Source: Kwoniella bestiolae CBS 10118 (lineage: Eukaryota; Basidiomycota; Tremellomycetes; Tremellales; Cryptococcaceae). From it: a stretch of 64,000 nucleotides of DNA. The position numbers were made by a program, and so were the translations under genes. The notes beneath the pieces were generated by a model. That model was not told the DNA's origin, ran no database searches, and saw nothing but the letters and a program-made list of their open reading frames with translations. The stretch lies in assembly GCF_000512585.2 (NCBI RefSeq), contig NC_089241.1:6032001-6096000 (forward strand), read 5' to 3'. This document shows, piece by piece, positions 11,513-23,600 of the stretch. Each line of letters opens with the position of its first letter. Positions within the stretch are counted from its first letter, which is position 1.

Positions 11513-13642
11513 ATGGCAGCATTAGCACGGTGAGCTTCGTTGGTTTGATATCCTTCGGACGAGGAACACACGCTGACTAGTTATCGCATTCGTAGCGCCC
11601 TTCCAACTCCCCTTCACAACCCTATGCCAGAGTATGAAGACATCCTCCCCTCTGCATCATCCTCTTCCTCCACTGTACCTGTGGGACCACAAATACCGAA
11701 ATATGGAAGTAGGAAGGGATGGAAGCCCAAGACGGCGGTAGATTTTAATGGTGGTGGAGCTTATCCTGAGGTGAGATATTCTTTGTGATCTGTGTGTGGA
11801 TGGGTCTTTACGCTAATCTGGGTATCGGTGTCGGTGTAGTGTCACATCGCTCAGTACCCCTTAGATATGGGCAGGAAGAAGGTGAGTTGGTGTCAGCTAT
11901 CGTGATATCATCGTTCATACGAAAGCTGACTGAGCTCTTTCGACGCAGACCGGCGCAGGAACGACATTAGCTCTTCAAGTAGACCAAGATGGATTAGTTA
12001 GATATGATGCTATTGCTCAACATGGTCGAGCGGCCGGATCAAAAGTCCAATCAAGTTTCAAAGGTGAGCTGTTCGACTCCCATCAGTCGAGGTGAATTGC
12101 CAGCTAATCCCACTCAATGATGCCTCTCAGATCTCGTACCCCTAGCAAACCGTTCGGACGTTACAGACGCTGAACGAGAGATGGAACGACCCGACGCAGC
12201 ATCCATCAACGATACCGCCGAGCGAACGCGTCTAGCCCTCGAGCGAATCACCCACGGTAAAATCAAAGCTGCCCAGCCTAAACACGTCCCCAAAACCAAC
12301 AATGACGCTACATACATCCGTTATACCCCTGCCAACCAGGGTTCAGGAGAGGGCAAACAACGTATTATCAAGATGACGGAGGTGCAGGAAGACCCGCTAG
12401 AACCAGCCAGATTCAAACATAAAAAAATTCCTCGAGGACCCGCCGAACCCCCTCCACCCGTACTTCAATCCCCTCCTCGACCAGCTACAGCCCAAGATCA
12501 GAAGGACTGGATGATCCCTCCCTGCATTTCCAATTGGAAGAACAACAAGGGTTATACCGTCCCGTTAGATAAGAGGTTGGCAGCGGACGGAAGGGGATTA
12601 CAAGATGTTCATATCAATGACAATTTCGCTAAATTCTCTGAAGCGCTTTATGTGGCTGATCGACATGCCAGAGAGGAGGTCAGGGCCAGAGCGCAGATGC
12701 AGCAGCTTTTGGCGCAGAAGGAGAAGGCTCAAAAGGAGGAGAATCTCAGACTGTTGGCTCAGAAAGCGAGAGAAGAGAGATCAGGTATCACTTCTTCTGC
12801 TCCTTCTGCGCCCCCGAAGGAATTGGGTATGGGTCTGGGTGGATACGATTCTGCAAGTGAGGATGAGTCTGACGCGGACGAGGAAGAGGAAGAGGAGCAG
12901 GGTTCGGACGAAGATGAAGAGGCTATTAGGGAGAGAGAACAGGTGAGAAATGAGAAGAGGAAGGAGAGGGAGAAGGAGATGAGGATGAGTAATATGGGTA
13001 GTGAGATGAGGACGAAGATGTTGGCTAGGTGGGTTATCTCGCTTCTCTCACTTGTTCTGATCGTCCGCCTATCAACCACCTAAATCTATTCTTTCAATGA
13101 GTTGCACGAACACATCGCTTATATTCCTCCTTCACATCCGCAGAGAAGCCAACCGAGACATATCCGAGAAGATCGCCCTGGGTCTAGCCAAGCCCACCGC
13201 CTCCAAAGAGACCCTCCTCGACTCTCGATTATTCAACCGAGAATCCTTATCTACAGGATTCGCCTCTGAAGACTCCTACAACCTATACGACAAACCCCTC
13301 TTCCAAGGTTCCTCAGCAGCAGCGGCAATCTATAAATCCGCCGGATCAGGTAAAGGCAATGACGAGTCCTATGGCGGAGGAACAGAGGAAGGTATAAGGA
13401 ATGAGCTCGAGAAGGATAGGTTCAACCTTGGTAATGCCACGAGAGGATTTGAAGGTGCCGATGCATCCGAGAGCAGGGAGGGTCCTGTGCAGTTTGAGAA
13501 GGATACGATCGTCGCGCTGGATGGGAACTCGATGCAGGATCCGTTCGGGGTGGAGAGCTTTATGAGTGCTGCTAAGAAGGGGGGGAAGAGGGTTAATGAA
13601 GATAAAGATGAGGAGAGGAGGAAGAGGGCAAGAGATGATTAG
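11513..13642 (+). CDS. PRP45: SNW domain splicing factor (SKIP/Prp45), 6 exons
   Basis: SNW1/SKIP/Prp45 is a core protein of the activated spliceosome (NineTeen-complex associated) and a transcription co-regulator. The first exon encodes only MAALAR. The second holds HNPMPEYEDILPSASS, IPKYGSRKGW and AVDFNGGGAYPE. A 42-nt third exon encodes CHIAQYPLDMGRKK, and the fourth starts TGAGTTLALQVD. The SNW motif itself reads CISNWKNNKGYTVPLDKRLA, followed by GRGLQDVHINDNFAKFSEAL. A charged coiled-coil region follows (ARAQMQQLLAQKEKAQKEE), then an acidic Asp/Glu tract. The last exon encodes REANRDISEKIALGLA, SRLFNRESLSTGF and YDKPLF, all typical. The start is the only ATG giving a conserved N-terminus. 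Confidence 0.96.
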
Positions 13643-14078
13643 AGTATTGGGTCCTGGTCTGGAAACTGAATTGATTGTTTGACTTGAGATTGTATTTTCC
13701 GTAGATACTTTGTCCTCCTTTCTCCCGTTAGAGAGCCTTGCATGTATTACTCGTATTATACAACCAATGCACTGCAACGACTGCACTTATCGCACTGGAC
13801 TTCAAAATGCAATGATATCTTACAGGAAATGTATATCTTGGACAGCTCAAGGGCTACACTACGATACAAGATAAACATATGCATTTTGTTTTTTGTGGTA
13901 TTTACTTATTCGGACGCAAGGTACAACCTCGAAGATCTATCTCATCTCAATACTCCATTAACAATTCCTTCTCACGTGTATATTCTCATTGCCTTTTGGT
14001 ACAGCATCCTTTTCCGATCATCTCTCGATTCTCAGTAGATGCCCACCTGAGCCTCCTTTTCTCCCGTATTAGACCGAT
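13643..14078. other. Convergent 3' flanks
   Basis: 436 nt between the stop of PRP45 (+) and the stop of the proline-rich gene (-). A/T-rich, with no frame worth calling. Presumably both 3' UTRs and poly(A) sites. Confidence 0.5.
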
Positions 14079-17000
14079 TTACTCGAATACCTCCCTGTGA
14101 ATTGTACGAACCATCAGTAACGATACGGATCAACTACTACGGCAACGTTGACAGATACACTCACATTGCACCATATTCGATGACTCTGAACAGACTCTCA
14201 TCTTGCAAATCGGGTGTCCAGCCGACTCTGCGAGGGGCGAGGCAGGCTTAGTCGTCAGCCCAGATCCTTGCATATCGTCGGAAATAGTGGAACCCGCACA
14301 CTTCACTCACGAGTCACGCCAATCCAACCCCATCTCAGCATGCAGGACACCAGCGTTCTCCCAATCTTTCATTTCCGAGTCGGGTATGCCTTTGAACAGG
14401 ACCTGTATGTATCACCCACTTGTCAATGTGACTATCCTTGTTCACATGATGGAGGTACATCCCACTCACGAAAATCCTCAGCATTACTGAAGGTGGCGGG
14501 ATGATGGTCAGAGTGGAGCATGGATCAAGTTGACTTCTGTTGAGGATCCTGTGCACCTCATGGAGTTCACGTTAGCTGGATGGTACCTTGTCACCTCTCG
14601 TATGGTGCAGCTCACCTATACGCCTACACAGAAAAATCAAGCATCGACATCCGAGTTTAGTAAAAATTCAGAAACAGAACAGGAGACCAAAGCTTACAAT
14701 GTTCTTATGTCTGGTCAAGCCGGGCAACCAAGATGTAATCATTGCTGTTCTACTTTCTACGGGCAATCCCAATGCCGTCAAAATACGATCAATGTGAGGG
14801 ATGAAAATAGTCTGAGGAAGGCACCAAGCGTTTGAAGGTCGGATATCGGGCCATGCTGTGAACACAAGGCTGATCAGCTTTTCACCCGTATTCGTCATGG
14901 AGGTGCCAGCTGACGCTCACCTGGAATCAACGGTGCGTCTGGATCAGGTTCTTTATCAGGCTTGGCCTTGACACTGGGGCTGTATACACAAGCATGCCAT
15001 TTTCCATCAGCTATGATCCGCCTTTGTTGAAGATATATAGCAAGAAATAACTAACATCATCTCCATGAACAGTCCATTAGATTGAGTCCCAGTCAGCATG
15101 TCCTCGACAATACCTCCAGGTTGGACCTTTAGGAACCACCTGAGCTTCTGTCTTGCGCCGTCGGGAAGGAGTGAGGTCATAGGATAGGCGGAGGTGACTG
15201 TCCAATCTGCGATCGAGAGGGAGACCTCGAGCTGAATCAGAGGAGGTTTATCAGATTAATGGATGTCTCGCCACAAAGAGATTGTACCAAGTTGAACAGG
15301 ATGTAGGAAACATCGTAGGAGGTATTACTCACACTTTTCTCCTCGGCAGGAAGGAATTCGACACTTGGTCTGATAGATCTTGGTCTGAATAACAGTCGAG
15401 CGGTGTTCTTATCGTGGACAACATCTGTAAAAACCCTCAATTCAGTATAGTAACCTCCTAGATAACCTCTTAGATATCGACAGGTGGGTCACAGCCACTT
15501 GCATTTTGTCATGACCTCATTGGGTCCAAGTTGATTCCCTACGAAAGTCTGTTTCCAAGTCTTGTCCTATCGTTTTACCATCAGCAAGCTAATTGACCAA
15601 AATTTCTGTTCGGCTAGCTCACCTCAATTGTCAAGGTACCAAGGTAGTCTATGCCACTTATCCAATCAGCAAGACATTGCGTGTACATCTCTGAAGAGCG
15701 ACTCACTTCCAGCCGGAATACCCTTTGCTAATTCTCTAAGGAGTCATACCCAGTAAAATCAGTTGAGCCTTCGGATAGGAGGCTCAGATGAATCGTCAAC
15801 TCACCCTGTAACCTTAGCAGCAAGAGTCACGTTCTTGCCCGCAGTAGTCTGGCAAGTCAAACTTTGATCGGCAGTCGGCGGCACAGGTGGCGGTTTGGCT
15901 AAACATGAAAGGCGTTACTACATCAGCTAATGCGCAGATCATTACCGCAACTACAAGCTGAAGAAGACTACATACTCACTTTCTGTCTTGTCTTCCTTCT
16001 TATCGCCACCACCCCCGCCACTCGCAGCAGGTGCAGCGGGTGTTGGACCAGGTTTTGCCTGTACCGCCTTGTCAGCTTAGTCACCTCGATCTCGAGCAAA
16101 ATGAAAAACTGACAGATTTATCGTAAACATGCACTCCGAGTCGAGCAACGTGTTTGCCCGCACAGGCGTAATGGAAGGAATCGTTATCGGCGCTATTTCA
16201 GTTACGAGACCATCCAGGATTAGCACTCATACGAGGGTTGTCTGTCTCAGTCGACGTGGTGTCGGCTTAGACTTACATGAAGATGTCCTCTGAGCCTGCA
16301 TATCCTCCTATCCATTGCATATCGGAAGCCTTACATGATAATCTGATGATATGGGTGTTGGGTATATTGAATTTCTCAGTAGCGAGAGCAACGGCTTTCT
16401 GCGAGTTTGACGATGTACCGCCAGAGGGAGACCAAGGTGAATCAAAGGACGAGCCGATTGAAACCTCTCATCAGCGCTTCTCTCATGATTAATGTTAGAA
16501 TACAGATAGTCAACCCACCTCATATGACGGAGGCATAGCTACAAAAGCCTCATAGCCCCCTCCGGAGAGAATGAGCATCCTAGGAGGAGCGGCCATCTTT
16601 TCTCGTCTGACGCGCCAGGGTAATGTGTAGTTCGTCCAGAGGGGCGGAGGAGGAGGTGGGGGTGGGGCAGGTGGTGAATCTACTGTGTCCTTGGAAGGTC
16701 GTTCTGGAAGGGGATCAGGGGAAGGTACAGGATCAGGAGGTGGCGTAGGTGGTGGAGTGGGTGTTTTGGGAGGAGTGATAGGAGGAGTATGGAATTTCTT
16801 CTTCGTAGCAGTTGTAGGAGGATCTTCGAATTTGACGCCGAGGGGCAACCTTGGTGTGGATTGGGATCCCTTCTTCAGCTTGTTAGGAGTGGGAGCAGGA
16901 GCAGATGATACGGGAAGAGGTCTGATCTCGACCTTGAGAGTCGGTGGATGGGATCTAGATTTAGATAATTCTTCCCAATCGAATACTCTTGGAGGAGGGG

Positions 17001-17286
17001 GTGGCGGTGGGTGTTTGTATCTCTCTTGTTCTGCTTCTGGCTGTTTCGCTTTAGATTTGGGATTGGGTTTAGATCCGACCTTCTCTGCGATGAGGATGGG
17101 GACAGGTTTGACAGGCTTGGGAGCGGAAGGTTCAGCAGCAGTGGAATAATGACCTGGGAAAGTGTTGGCTTTTTCGATAGGAAGGGGTTGGGAGTGGGAA
17201 GAGGTCCGTTCGGATAGTGCTTTATATGCTGGCGGAGGGGTGGAGGGTAGGGGTATATCGGATGGGACGGGTTTTTTGAGTGACAT
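14079..17286 (-). CDS. Conserved fungal protein of unknown function, Pro-rich N-terminus, many small exons
   Basis: Starts MSLKKPVPSDIPLPSTPPPA. The first about 230 residues are proline-rich with poly-Pro runs. A globular part follows with GGYEAFVAMPPSYE, SSFDSPWSPSGGTSSNSQKA, MQWIGGYAGSED and DSFHYACAGKHVARLGVHVY. A Lys/Pro/Gly linker leads to a second part: VTGELAKGIPAGNYLGTLTI, LEVSLSIADWTVTSAYPMTS, LRWFLKVQPGGIVEDM, ALGLPVESRTAMITSWLPGL, RHKNIAYRILN and VLHAEMGLDWRD. It ends VGWTPDLQDESLFRV then YGAMEVFE. The second part resembles a widespread uncharacterised fungal family with a beta-rich fold and a terminal GAMEV motif (recalled, not searched). About 15 exons, including 29-nt (15707-15735), 26-nt (15623-15648) and 8-nt (14616-14623) exons and one GC-AG intron. 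No signal peptide or membrane segment. Function unknown; poly-Pro suggests SH3 or profilin contacts (inference). Confidence 0.8.
14616..14623 (-). other. 8-nt microexon of the Pro-rich gene
   Basis: Sequence GCGTATAG on the minus strand, flanked by TTCTGTGTAG upstream and GTGAGC downstream. It joins ...RHKNI (phase 0) to an exon starting GATCCTC and gives KNI-AY-R-ILN with the frame kept. Skipping it shifts the frame by two. Confidence 0.8.
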
Positions 17287-18467
17287 GGGGGTTAAGAGGA
17301 AGGTAATGTCAGTCTAGGTCTGGGTATAGGGAAGTGAGGGAGAGAATGAACTTACAGTCTTAGAAAGGGGTGGCGAGTGGATTGGTGGGATGAGGTGAGT
17401 AAGATGTGTATTATAACCAAGAATAATATAAGCAGATCAAAGTAAAAGTCGAGTCATGGAGTAAATGTGAATCGTGAACGTGAACAATGAGGTTATCACG
17501 TCTTTATGACAATATTGTGTGTCGTGTATTTGTGTGTTAGTTCAGTATACATGGTCAGTGCTAAATGACAGTGTGTTACCGTGCGTGCGTTGATTGAAAG
17601 TGTCAACACGTACTAGTATGTACAGTACAGTCAGTCAAGTATACAGTATGCAGTATATTAGAGCAGTCAGCGAAGTACAGCCTCCTGCGGATGCATCAAA
17701 CATGGAAATGTCAGTACAAAACAGAACGAGCGAAAGCAAACGCAAACTCAAAAAACAAAAACGGAAACAGAAACAGAAACAATAAAAAATGAAAACAGTA
17801 TCATCATAGCGACATACAGCTCAATTCATCAGGATAACAAACTTACGAATGCAATCACAAAAGACGCAATTGACTGGAATCTACTTTGTTAAGCTTGAGC
17901 TATGTGACTGTGTGCTCGTTTTTGTACTGTCACCTTACGTTTCCTTACGTTTTCATGGTCAAATGAGATCAACTAAAGCTGAAAAAACAAATCAGGAACG
18001 TCATTCGGACCAACAAGTACGTATCATGGGCGATCGAAAGATAGTAAAGGATGATCAGGTACGAAAACACCCATATCGATTAGGATTAGCATTATCAATT
18101 CACTATTGCTCTAACTCTGCACTAAAGTAATACCGACCTGGAAATCACTGCACATATACTGTGAACAATCATGAAGGAATCATTTGTCAAATTTATCGCT
18201 AGTGTAGATCAACTACATCATATCATCTCTCATCCAGGATAAATATACTATATAATGCCTTTCTTTACTTTTACTCGTTTCACCCGTTTTCATTCTTCAG
18301 ACAACCTATTTATATGATATGTTCGTGTATGTGTTGATTGCCAGGGGTATATCCTTGTTCGTTACCGATGGGTATAGAAAAGTCAAAAGAGGGTATCAAG
18401 AAGAAAAAAAAAAACGACGACCACAAAGCCACCGATCAACGATGCTCCCAGATCAAACTCAAACTAT
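17287..18467. promoter_or_regulatory. Intergenic: promoter of Pro-rich gene and 3' flank of the C2H2 gene
   Basis: 1.18 kb between two minus-strand genes. It contains ACAGTACAG-like palindromic repeats near 17620-17660 and an A-rich AAACAGAAACAG run at about 17755-17785. No supported gene. Confidence 0.4.
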
Positions 18468-20633
18468 CTATCTCCCCTGCCCTAACAAAGCTTTAGCTTT
18501 CTGTTCCATACTTTGCCCATTCTCCGTCCCCTGCACCTGAGCCTGTACCGACAAATCATCCTTTGCCCTTCTAACACCGTTCATAGCTACCGTAGGAGTC
18601 GGTGGTAAGCTCTGACTAGCCTCGGGTTGTTGCTGGTTGTAAGCCTGGCTGGCCTGGTACGCGGCCTGAGCATGATCGTACCCCTCGTTCGGACCAGGAG
18701 CACCGGCAGTAGCAGGTCTAGATCTGGAAGATTGTTGAGGCGATCCCAATAACGCTGAGATAGCCAAGGAAGATCGACGCTCAGTGGTAGGTGGTAGCCA
18801 TGATGGATCTCGCTGTCCCTCCAGCGCAGCATTCAAATTTTGAGGCTGTTGTGACTGATCGTCATTCGGTCTATGGTGTTTCCTCATGTCAGAATCTCCA
18901 CTCCCGTCCTCTGCTCTTCGCTTTCTCGTGTCGTACCCGTACGAAGATGGTGGGTAAGTAGCGTCCTGAGGTCCTGGCGCGTTGTATTGGAATGGCGATT
19001 CGGGGGGTTGCTGGTTGTAGGTTGGAGGGTATCCGCCAGCGGTAGGAGGAGGAGGTGGTATGTTACTATACTGTTGTTGAGGTGTCCAATTAGGTGGGTA
19101 ATGGTACACCTCATCTCTGGGTGGGTAAGAACCATGTTGATGGGGTGGTGGAGGGTATGTGTATCCTTCAGCGGTATTGGGGGGATAGGCATTGGTATCT
19201 TGCGGAGGATAGGCGGTGTGAGGTGGAGGAGGGGAAGACCATTGCGCTTGGGGTACATTGGAGTACATGGGGGATTGAGGTGGACCATGAGCAGTTGAAG
19301 GAGGTTCAGATTCAGCATAATGGCTGGGCACCGGTAGATCACGACCTTGAGATGACATTGGTCGATAAGGGTAAGGCAGCTGGCTCATCGAATCGGTTGA
19401 CGATGCTGTACCAGGAGCAGTAGGTGGACGAGCGGTCTGATCATAGTAAGCTGGTTGCTGATATCCATAACCGGCAGACGAAGCGGGCCGACGGGAAGGT
19501 CCAGCATCATCTAAGACTGGTGGTCCTTCGGTGCCGTAAGGTGGATACTCGTAGCCTGATGTACGAGGTCGTCCATGTTGGGGAGGAGCGACACCCCATT
19601 GAGCTTCAGGTGGATATTGGGCGTAGGGTGAATCAGGAGGGTGTTGTTGGCCAGCGGCAGCAGAGGTGGGAGATGTTTTCTGAGCTCTGTATTCCGAATG
19701 CCTCGGCCTCTCCACAGCGTTCTTAGGTACTTCTACCACTTCTCCTCGCTTCCGTTGGTCTCTGTTGGCTCGCTGGGAAAGAGCGGCGTGGATGGGAGCT
19801 AAAGAAGCGAGCATCGCTTCATTCAACGCTGATTGGTCGGCATGAACGGTAGCGGCGTGTTGTCGCAGGTTATCGAGACGAGAGAATGCTTTCCCGCAGT
19901 GACATGGGAAAGGTCTTTCACCAGTATGTTTCCTATACAGTACCTGCGTCAGAGCCAAACTCATTTAAACGATGAACGATTCGCGTACTCACCGAACATG
20001 CCTAGCCAGATGCTCACTCCTGGTGAACACCTTGTCACAATCACCATAACCTCTACACCTAAACATCTTTCCACCTGACACTCCGACTGGTACTATAGGT
20101 ACACCGTCCGGTGTGAAATTCGCGCTGGATGGTCTTCCATTGCTGCTAGGAGGTGGAGATGGGATATGTTGCTGAGTTGGAGGTTGCGAAGGATCCGATT
20201 GGGGAGTCTGGGTTATACCGTAGTAACCGCCTGAAGGGGGCTGTTGAGGTGGGTACGTCTGTCCGCTTAGGGGAGTGATTGGTTGAGGGGGATAACCGTG
20301 AGATGAGCCTGGTGGAGGACCAATATCATTGGGATATACAGGTTGAGAAGGTGATTCGTGTGGTGCAGGAGTAGTCTTGTATCCACCAGATGAATGCAGC
20401 CTCTGTTCAGGCGATGAGCCATGTTGACTTTGACCACCGGCGGTAGGAGGGGGAGGACCATGAGCTGATCCAGGCGCACGAGGGTAATAGCCCGCACTAC
20501 CGCCGTAAGACCTATCGTCGGGATTGGCAAAGCTCATGTCGTGATGATGGGGATGGGAAGAAGGAGGGACGTCGTAGGGTCGGCTTGAAGAAGGAGGGAG
20601 GCTCAGGGGAGCAGAAGTCGTCAAGGCCGACAT
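18468..20633 (-). CDS. C2H2 zinc-finger transcription factor, Pro/Gln/Tyr-rich
   Basis: Two exons: 20633 down to about 19993, then about 19930 to 18468; roughly 700 residues. Exon 1 (214 residues) is a low-complexity Ser/Pro/Gly/His region and ends in finger 1 (FRCRGYGDCDKVFTRSEHLA then RHVR, C-x5-C-x12-H-x3-H). The intron splits the linker. Exon 2 starts KHTGERPF, then finger 2 (PCHCGKAFSRLDNLRQHAAT, with a short C-x-C spacing) and TVHADQ. The rest is intrinsically disordered with repeated YPP/PPPP and Gln-rich segments. RSEHLARH plus FSRLDNLRQH is typical of the fungal Usv1/Rsv-type stress and carbon regulators (Usv101 in Cryptococcus). I suspect but cannot prove that assignment. Nuclear. 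Long gene-poor sequence upstream suggests a long 5' leader or complex promoter. Confidence 0.88.
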
Positions 20634-23600
20634 GAAAGGGTTCGATCGGTTTATGGAGTAAAGAGTATTTCAGTCTCCACGTGTTGCTGATTTTTGGTGA
20701 TGTAGGTATGGGTTTGATGATTGACAGCTTTATAGTCTAGTATAGTCTAGGCTGCGCTGAGTTGATCGACGTGTTTTGGAAAATCGCACGTTCCTGTTTG
20801 ATCCACAAGAGCAACAAGCTCCAAGTCAGCGATCACAGTCCAGACATTCCATGTACTACAATAACACTGATGTATTGAAGTACATGGACGAAAAGCAATA
20901 CACGCTGATAGATGCGGGTGTGTGACTTGGAAGACAGGGTACTTGCGACAGAAGGATTCAAGACGACGGAAGGAGCAGGAATGCTGTGACTCACTGTCAC
21001 AACCTCACTTCAATCCTCGAGTCACGGTAATGAAGACTGGGTATGATCGAGTAGCGGATGAGCTAGAGCTGGAAGACTATAATAGACATGGAATTCAGCA
21101 TGAGTCAGCGCCGACCGGACCATTGGCAATAATGAGACCCAGATAAGTGGGTAGGCGAAAGGTAGTGCAACGATAATAAGGACCGACCTAGCTGGCCACT
21201 CGATCAAAAGAGGAATGAGTGATATTGTCTCGGATGGGAGGAGATAGCGATATGACTGGCGAACAATGGAGGGACACGGGGAAAGACAGGCAAGAGGTGC
21301 AAGCAGAGGGAGGGAATGTGAATATCCCGGATTTAGAGAACCAAGCGAGATGGGGATGTGACAAAGTGGAAAGGTGGTATGGTATATCTGTTGAGGTCGA
21401 GCACGAAGCGATGAGATACAAGACAGAGATGACTCACCTGGTTAAAGACGATGAATGGGTATCTCCACTTTTCCGTGCCTCAAAGAGTGATTGACGAGGT
21501 GGAAAGTATAGATGGGAAAGACTTGGAGATGTCCGAGCGGGCACGTATCAAGAAGTGGTAAGAGGTACAGGATGATTGATTGAGGAACAAAGGATAAGTG
21601 GATGGTTGTGGTATGTATATATGTACACAGAGATGTAAGAGGGATGTGAGATGGAGGGTGGATGATAATGAAGGATGGTGGATGATTGATGATTGATTAT
21701 TGATGAAGTGATGAATGATGATATATAGTTTAAAAGGGGAAAAAGGGGGGGACCTGACTGAGTTGCACCGTCTAGTAATTCTCTCGGTAGATTGCTTAGA
21801 ATCGAACCTGATCTAAAAAAGAAAAAAGAAAAAAGAGGATAAACCAAATGATCAGGAAAGGAGATCAGGGTGAGAGAGCGGGTGGGAATGTATGCTAGTA
21901 CTGTGAGTACTGTATGCTACGGTCTATACCCGCTAAGCAACAACACAGAGAGAGATAAGTTAACGTGGAATCCCACTCCCACTCCCAAATCCAATTGGTC
22001 ATGAGGGGAGGAATAGCAAGATCAGAGCAAAGGAAATAAGGCACACGTTACGTGCTACGTTTACGCCTCTCCGATACACCTTGCTACATCTCTACCCATA
22101 TTTAGGGTTACAGCATACAACAGAAAAGTACAACCCCGTATCGGACAAAATGAGTTGTATGGGCCAGACTCACTCTACAGTTGATCGTTCCAAGGCACTT
22201 TATCAGAGGAAACACACAAGATACAACCTCTTGCTCTTCCAAGGCACTCAGGGACAATCTCGAAGAAATCAAAAACATTGGAAATTCTCCTTGTTTGCTT
22301 CTTATGCAAGTAGACAGGGGTATCACGCGTAAACATGCGACACAACACCGTGTACGAGTGCATCTCAAGTCATGTATACATGGTTGATTGATATCAGATA
22401 CCCCTTTTCCACCATCAATCAATCACTGATGAGCCTCTCGCTCAATTATCTTACACAACCCTCCTTTGAACTACCAACTACCAGATAGTGCAGTTACACA
22501 TCCTTTCGATCGTCAGGACCTATCATGTCATCGGGATTGATTGGTAAGGAGGCTGGTGCGATGTCATTTTCAGTTGTTGGTCGTCAAGGATCTATCCCAC
22601 CACCACCCACTGCACTGCGCACAAGACGGGAAGGTTGAAAGCATAGATTCCAGACAACATGCATGCAGAGGCGTCCACTAGCGCGAATCCATTCGTTTCA
22701 AAGATGAAACCAGGGGGTAGCAATCTTCCATCCTGCCTCCCCCGACATTATATATGGGTTATATCAATTATCTCTAATCCGAATAAACAATGAAACGAAC
22801 GGATCTTTCCCTCGCCATCGTCGGGAAAAGGAGAGTAGAGAGATAATAGATGGCTTGTGCGGCGTTGTTACAGATCAGACGTTTCAGAAAGAACATGAGT
22901 TGCATGGCTATCAATTACAATACATAATGCTCACTCGTACCTTGCCATCATGATATTACTCGTTCATTGGGATGTCAGAGAACATGAAACATGCGTGAGG
23001 CGTTCGATGTCGTGTGGACATTGACACTCGTCATCATCCTATTATCATGAGACGTCCGCATCATTGTATCAGACCTGATCATTCTCTTACGCCGCTGTCA
23101 GAAAGATACCTGCCCGCCTCAATCTCATGTCAGCCATCTATCACAGAGATCTTCTCCAACATCTTCCGACATCGTCTTCGAAGAGTCCAGGCCTGAAAGA
23201 GCACTTCGATCATCATGCTAGCCTCCTCAACATTTCCGGTCTACGGTCCAGGATGACCTGCAATCCGGTCCGGAAGAGATCATAGTGTGATCGTAGCTTC
23301 TACCGACTGTAGCGTCAAAGCATCAATCGATAGTGCACTATCAACCCTGTTCAACACGATAGGTTCATCTGGACTTGTCAAGCGTCACCCGGGAATCCTA
23401 CAATCCAAGCTTATCAAGCTAGAACCTCGTAAAAGGACACTAGTGATTCGGTAAGTCTGATCTACAAAATATTGCATCCAGGATAAATCGCACAAACTAG
23501 CGGCACAGTCCATCCAGGACTCGGCAACGCTTCGTCTATGTATATGCAAAGGTTTCACTCAGAGTATGGCAGTCACGAACCCCAATCGAGATAGCCTTAT

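Noticed and set aside
12759..13079. Minus-strand Ser-rich frame
   Set aside because: Antisense shadow of the Glu/Asp-rich part of PRP45.
18873..19423. Plus-strand frames of 141 and 109 codons
   Set aside because: Antisense of the Pro/Tyr-rich repeats of the C2H2 gene.
21735..21800. Possible tRNA because of a GGTTCGATTC-like box B on the minus strand
   Set aside because: No matching box A, no acceptor-stem pairing, and no cloverleaf can be drawn.
22108..22422. Minus-strand frame with C-x2-C-x7-C suggesting another zinc cluster
   Set aside because: No second half-cluster, no intron at the family position, no ATG context; likely chance.
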